From NCBI GenBank assembly GCA_019155205.2, contig JAHNZQ020000092.1, forward strand, positions 1,174,207 through 1,238,206: DNA of 64,000 bases, read 5' to 3'. This document shows positions 62,741 through 64,000 of the stretch, piece by piece. Under the pieces are notes generated by a model. The model ran no database searches, had not been told where the DNA came from, and saw nothing but the letters and a program-made list of their open reading frames with translations. A program made the position numbers and the translations under genes. The DNA is from Gracilaria vermiculophylla (lineage: Eukaryota > Rhodophyta > Florideophyceae > Gracilariales > Gracilariaceae). Within the stretch, counting starts at the first letter, position 1. Each line of letters opens with the position of its first letter.

Positions 62741-63781
62741 TTATCCGCTCATGTCTCGCTTCCTGCCGCGCGCGCGCACTTGCTCCAGCCGCTGCAGCAC
62801 GGCGGGGCGCTTGGCCTCCTGCGCGTACGCGTGCAGGAACGCCCGGTTGAGTGGCTGCGCCTTTTCCGAGTGCGCCGATATCACCGCGCGCTCCAGCACG
62901 TACAGGTCGACGGCCAGGTCCTCCTCGCTGCCGTTGGCGCTGCTCAGCCCAAAGTCGATGAGGCACACCTGGCCGCCGCGCTGCACGATGATGTTGCCGG
63001 TGGTGAGGTCGCCGTGCACCACGCCGCAGCCGTGCATGCGCGCCACGGCGCGGCCGGCGTGCTGCATGGCGCGCTCGGCGCGCTCGCCATGGCCGTCGCC
63101 TTGGCCGTCGCCTTGAGCGTCGCGCTTGGCGTCGCCTTGGCCGTGGCGCTTGGCGTCGCCTTGGCCGTCGCCTTGAGCGTCGCGCTTGGCGTCGCGCTTG
63201 GCGTCGCCTTGGCCGTCGCCTCGGCCGTCGCCTCGACCGTCGCCTTGCCCGTCGCCTTGCCCGTCGCGCTTGGCGTCGGCTTGACCGTCGCCTTGGCCGT
63301 CGGCTTGGCCGTCGGCTTGGCCGTCGCGCTTGGCGGCGCCTTGGGCGTCGCGCTGACCGTGCGCTTGAGCGTCGGGCTGGGCGGCGGCGTCACGCTCGGC
63401 GCGCAGCAGCGCGCGCAGCGTGGCGCCGCGCACGCGCTCCATGACGAGCGCGCCGGCGCGCGCGTCCACGCTGTAGAGCGCCGGCACGCGCACGCCGGCG
63501 GCGCGCAGGCGCAGCAGCGCGCGCGCCTCGCGCTGCAGGCGGCGCGCGGCCAGCCGCGCGTCCAGCTGCGGCAGGCGGTAGCGCTTGCGCGCGCGGCGCT
63601 TGCGCACGGCGGCGCGCCCCAGGAAGCGCAGCGGCGCCACGTGCGCCTCGGCGCCCACCCACGGCGGCGCGGCGGCGGCGGGCGCGGCGGGCGGCGGGCG
63701 CATGGCGGCGGGCGGGGGGGGTGGCGCCGTGGGCGCGCGGCGCGGGGGCGGCGGCGACACGCGAGCGCTGCGGGACGCCAT
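62741..63781 (-). CDS. BUD32: Bud32/PRPK (TP53RK) kinase of the KEOPS complex
   Basis: 346 codons from the ATG at 63781; the frame is open further upstream, but the family similarity begins after it. Residues 1-45 are Pro/Ala-rich. The N-lobe motif KRYRLPQLDARL (about 66-77) with REARALLRLRAAGVRVP is the Bud32 signature, followed by LVMERVRG. The catalytic loop is VVHGDLTTGNIIV (Asp 258, Asn 263), the metal motif LIDFGLS (Asp 276), then EEDLAVDLYVLERA. The C-terminus RARGRKRDMSG is the conserved Arg/Lys tail needed for tRNA binding. KEOPS makes the t6A base in tRNA, and Bud32 acts as an ATPase there. About 98 residues of tetrapeptide repeat are inserted between the lobes, an unusual feature. 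Confidence 0.95.
   Translation of the reverse strand: MASRSARVSPPPPRRAPTAPPPPPAAMRPPPAAPAAAAPPWVGAEAHVAPLRFLGRAAVRKRRARKRYRLPQLDARLAARRLQREARALLRLRAAGVRVPALYSVDARAGALVMERVRGATLRALLRAERDAAAQPDAQAHGQRDAQGAAKRDGQADGQADGQGDGQADAKRDGQGDGQGDGRGDGRGDGQGDAKRDAKRDAQGDGQGDAKRHGQGDAKRDAQGDGQGDGHGERAERAMQHAGRAVARMHGCGVVHGDLTTGNIIVQRGGQVCLIDFGLSSANGSEEDLAVDLYVLERAVISAHSEKAQPLNRAFLHAYAQEAKRPAVLQRLEQVRARGRKRDMSG
63086..63379 (-). repeat. 12-base coding minisatellite in Bud32, about 24 units
   Basis: On the minus strand the unit encodes D-[GA]-[QK]-[GRA], read as runs such as DGQGDGQADAKRDGQ. It fills residues about 135-232 of the kinase, between the hinge and the catalytic loop. The frame is kept throughout because the unit is a multiple of three. 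Confidence 0.92.
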
Positions 63782-64000
63782 GTGCTCAAAATGGGAAACG
63801 CCCTTTTTGAAGTGGCGGCGCGCCCCTTGGCACGCGCTCCACGGCGCGGCGCGGCTGGCGCCAAGGCGCGCAGTGCAGCGCGCGCAACAAGTTGTGCTTG
63901 TCGCATGGCGTTGCTTTTTCTGGCGTGCGGCATCAACTACACAACTACAAACCAAAAGGGGACGCACTGGCGATTGCAAACGCGCCGTCTTCCATGCACA

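Noticed and set aside
63091..63379. CRISPR-like array
   Set aside because: The repeat is a 12-base direct tandem with no unique spacers, in a coding frame of a eukaryotic gene.

Overview
The window is nuclear DNA of a photosynthetic eukaryote that appears to have a primary plastid. The clearest clue is the PsbP-like gene at 56403-57083. Its leader looks like a chloroplast transit peptide followed by a twin-arginine lumen signal, with no obvious ER signal peptide in front. Genes are compact, introns are few and short (68, 77 and 297 bases where I could place them), and third codon positions on the right are almost all G or C. A GC-rich red alga would fit, as would another GC-rich microalga. 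I cannot decide between these from sequence alone. Everything here was read by eye; no searches were run.

Bases 1 to about 45,000 are a transposon graveyard of ordinary or AT-rich composition with two 100-N assembly gaps. Family A is a Ty3-type chromovirus: a minus copy at 1-6949, a plus copy at 18731 to about 28530, and solo LTRs with perfect 5-base target duplications at 11929-12480 and 37850-38404. Copy 1 sits in the RNase H region of an older Ty3-like element (6950-10160). Copy 2 carries a 313-base miniature LTR element (21371-21683) with its own target duplication. A complete short copia-type element (30816-34558, target duplication atctc) lies inside the integrase gene of another chromovirus. 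A further Ty3 relic (39188-43137), a Tc1/mariner transposase relic (about 15210-16240), two copies of a second LTR-like repeat and an AT-rich gene-free block complete this part. The most unusual item is a 551-codon reading frame on the antisense strand of family A copy 2, downstream of its chromodomain. A shortened version in the same frame survives in copy 1.

From 46 kb single-copy host genes begin: a C2H2 zinc-finger protein, a protein with a RIIa-like N-terminus and an EF-hand, and a FAN/NSMAF-like BEACH-WD40 protein. Inside the BEACH gene, near 52.0 kb, composition jumps from moderate to extremely GC-rich and stays there to the window end.

The last 13 kb holds eleven small genes packed almost perfectly as alternating convergent and divergent pairs: the BEACH gene, a profilin-like protein, an SERBP1/Stm1-like ribosome factor, the PsbP-like protein followed by degenerate tandem copies of its 3' end, Mic10, LTO1, an unrecognised protein, a short KIP-type CDK-inhibitor-like protein, Aha1, p23 and Bud32. 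Aha1 and p23, both Hsp90 co-chaperones, are transcribed divergently from one 406-base spacer. The first intron of p23 holds an 87-base run of C. Bud32 has a tetrapeptide repeat of about 24 units inserted in its kinase domain.
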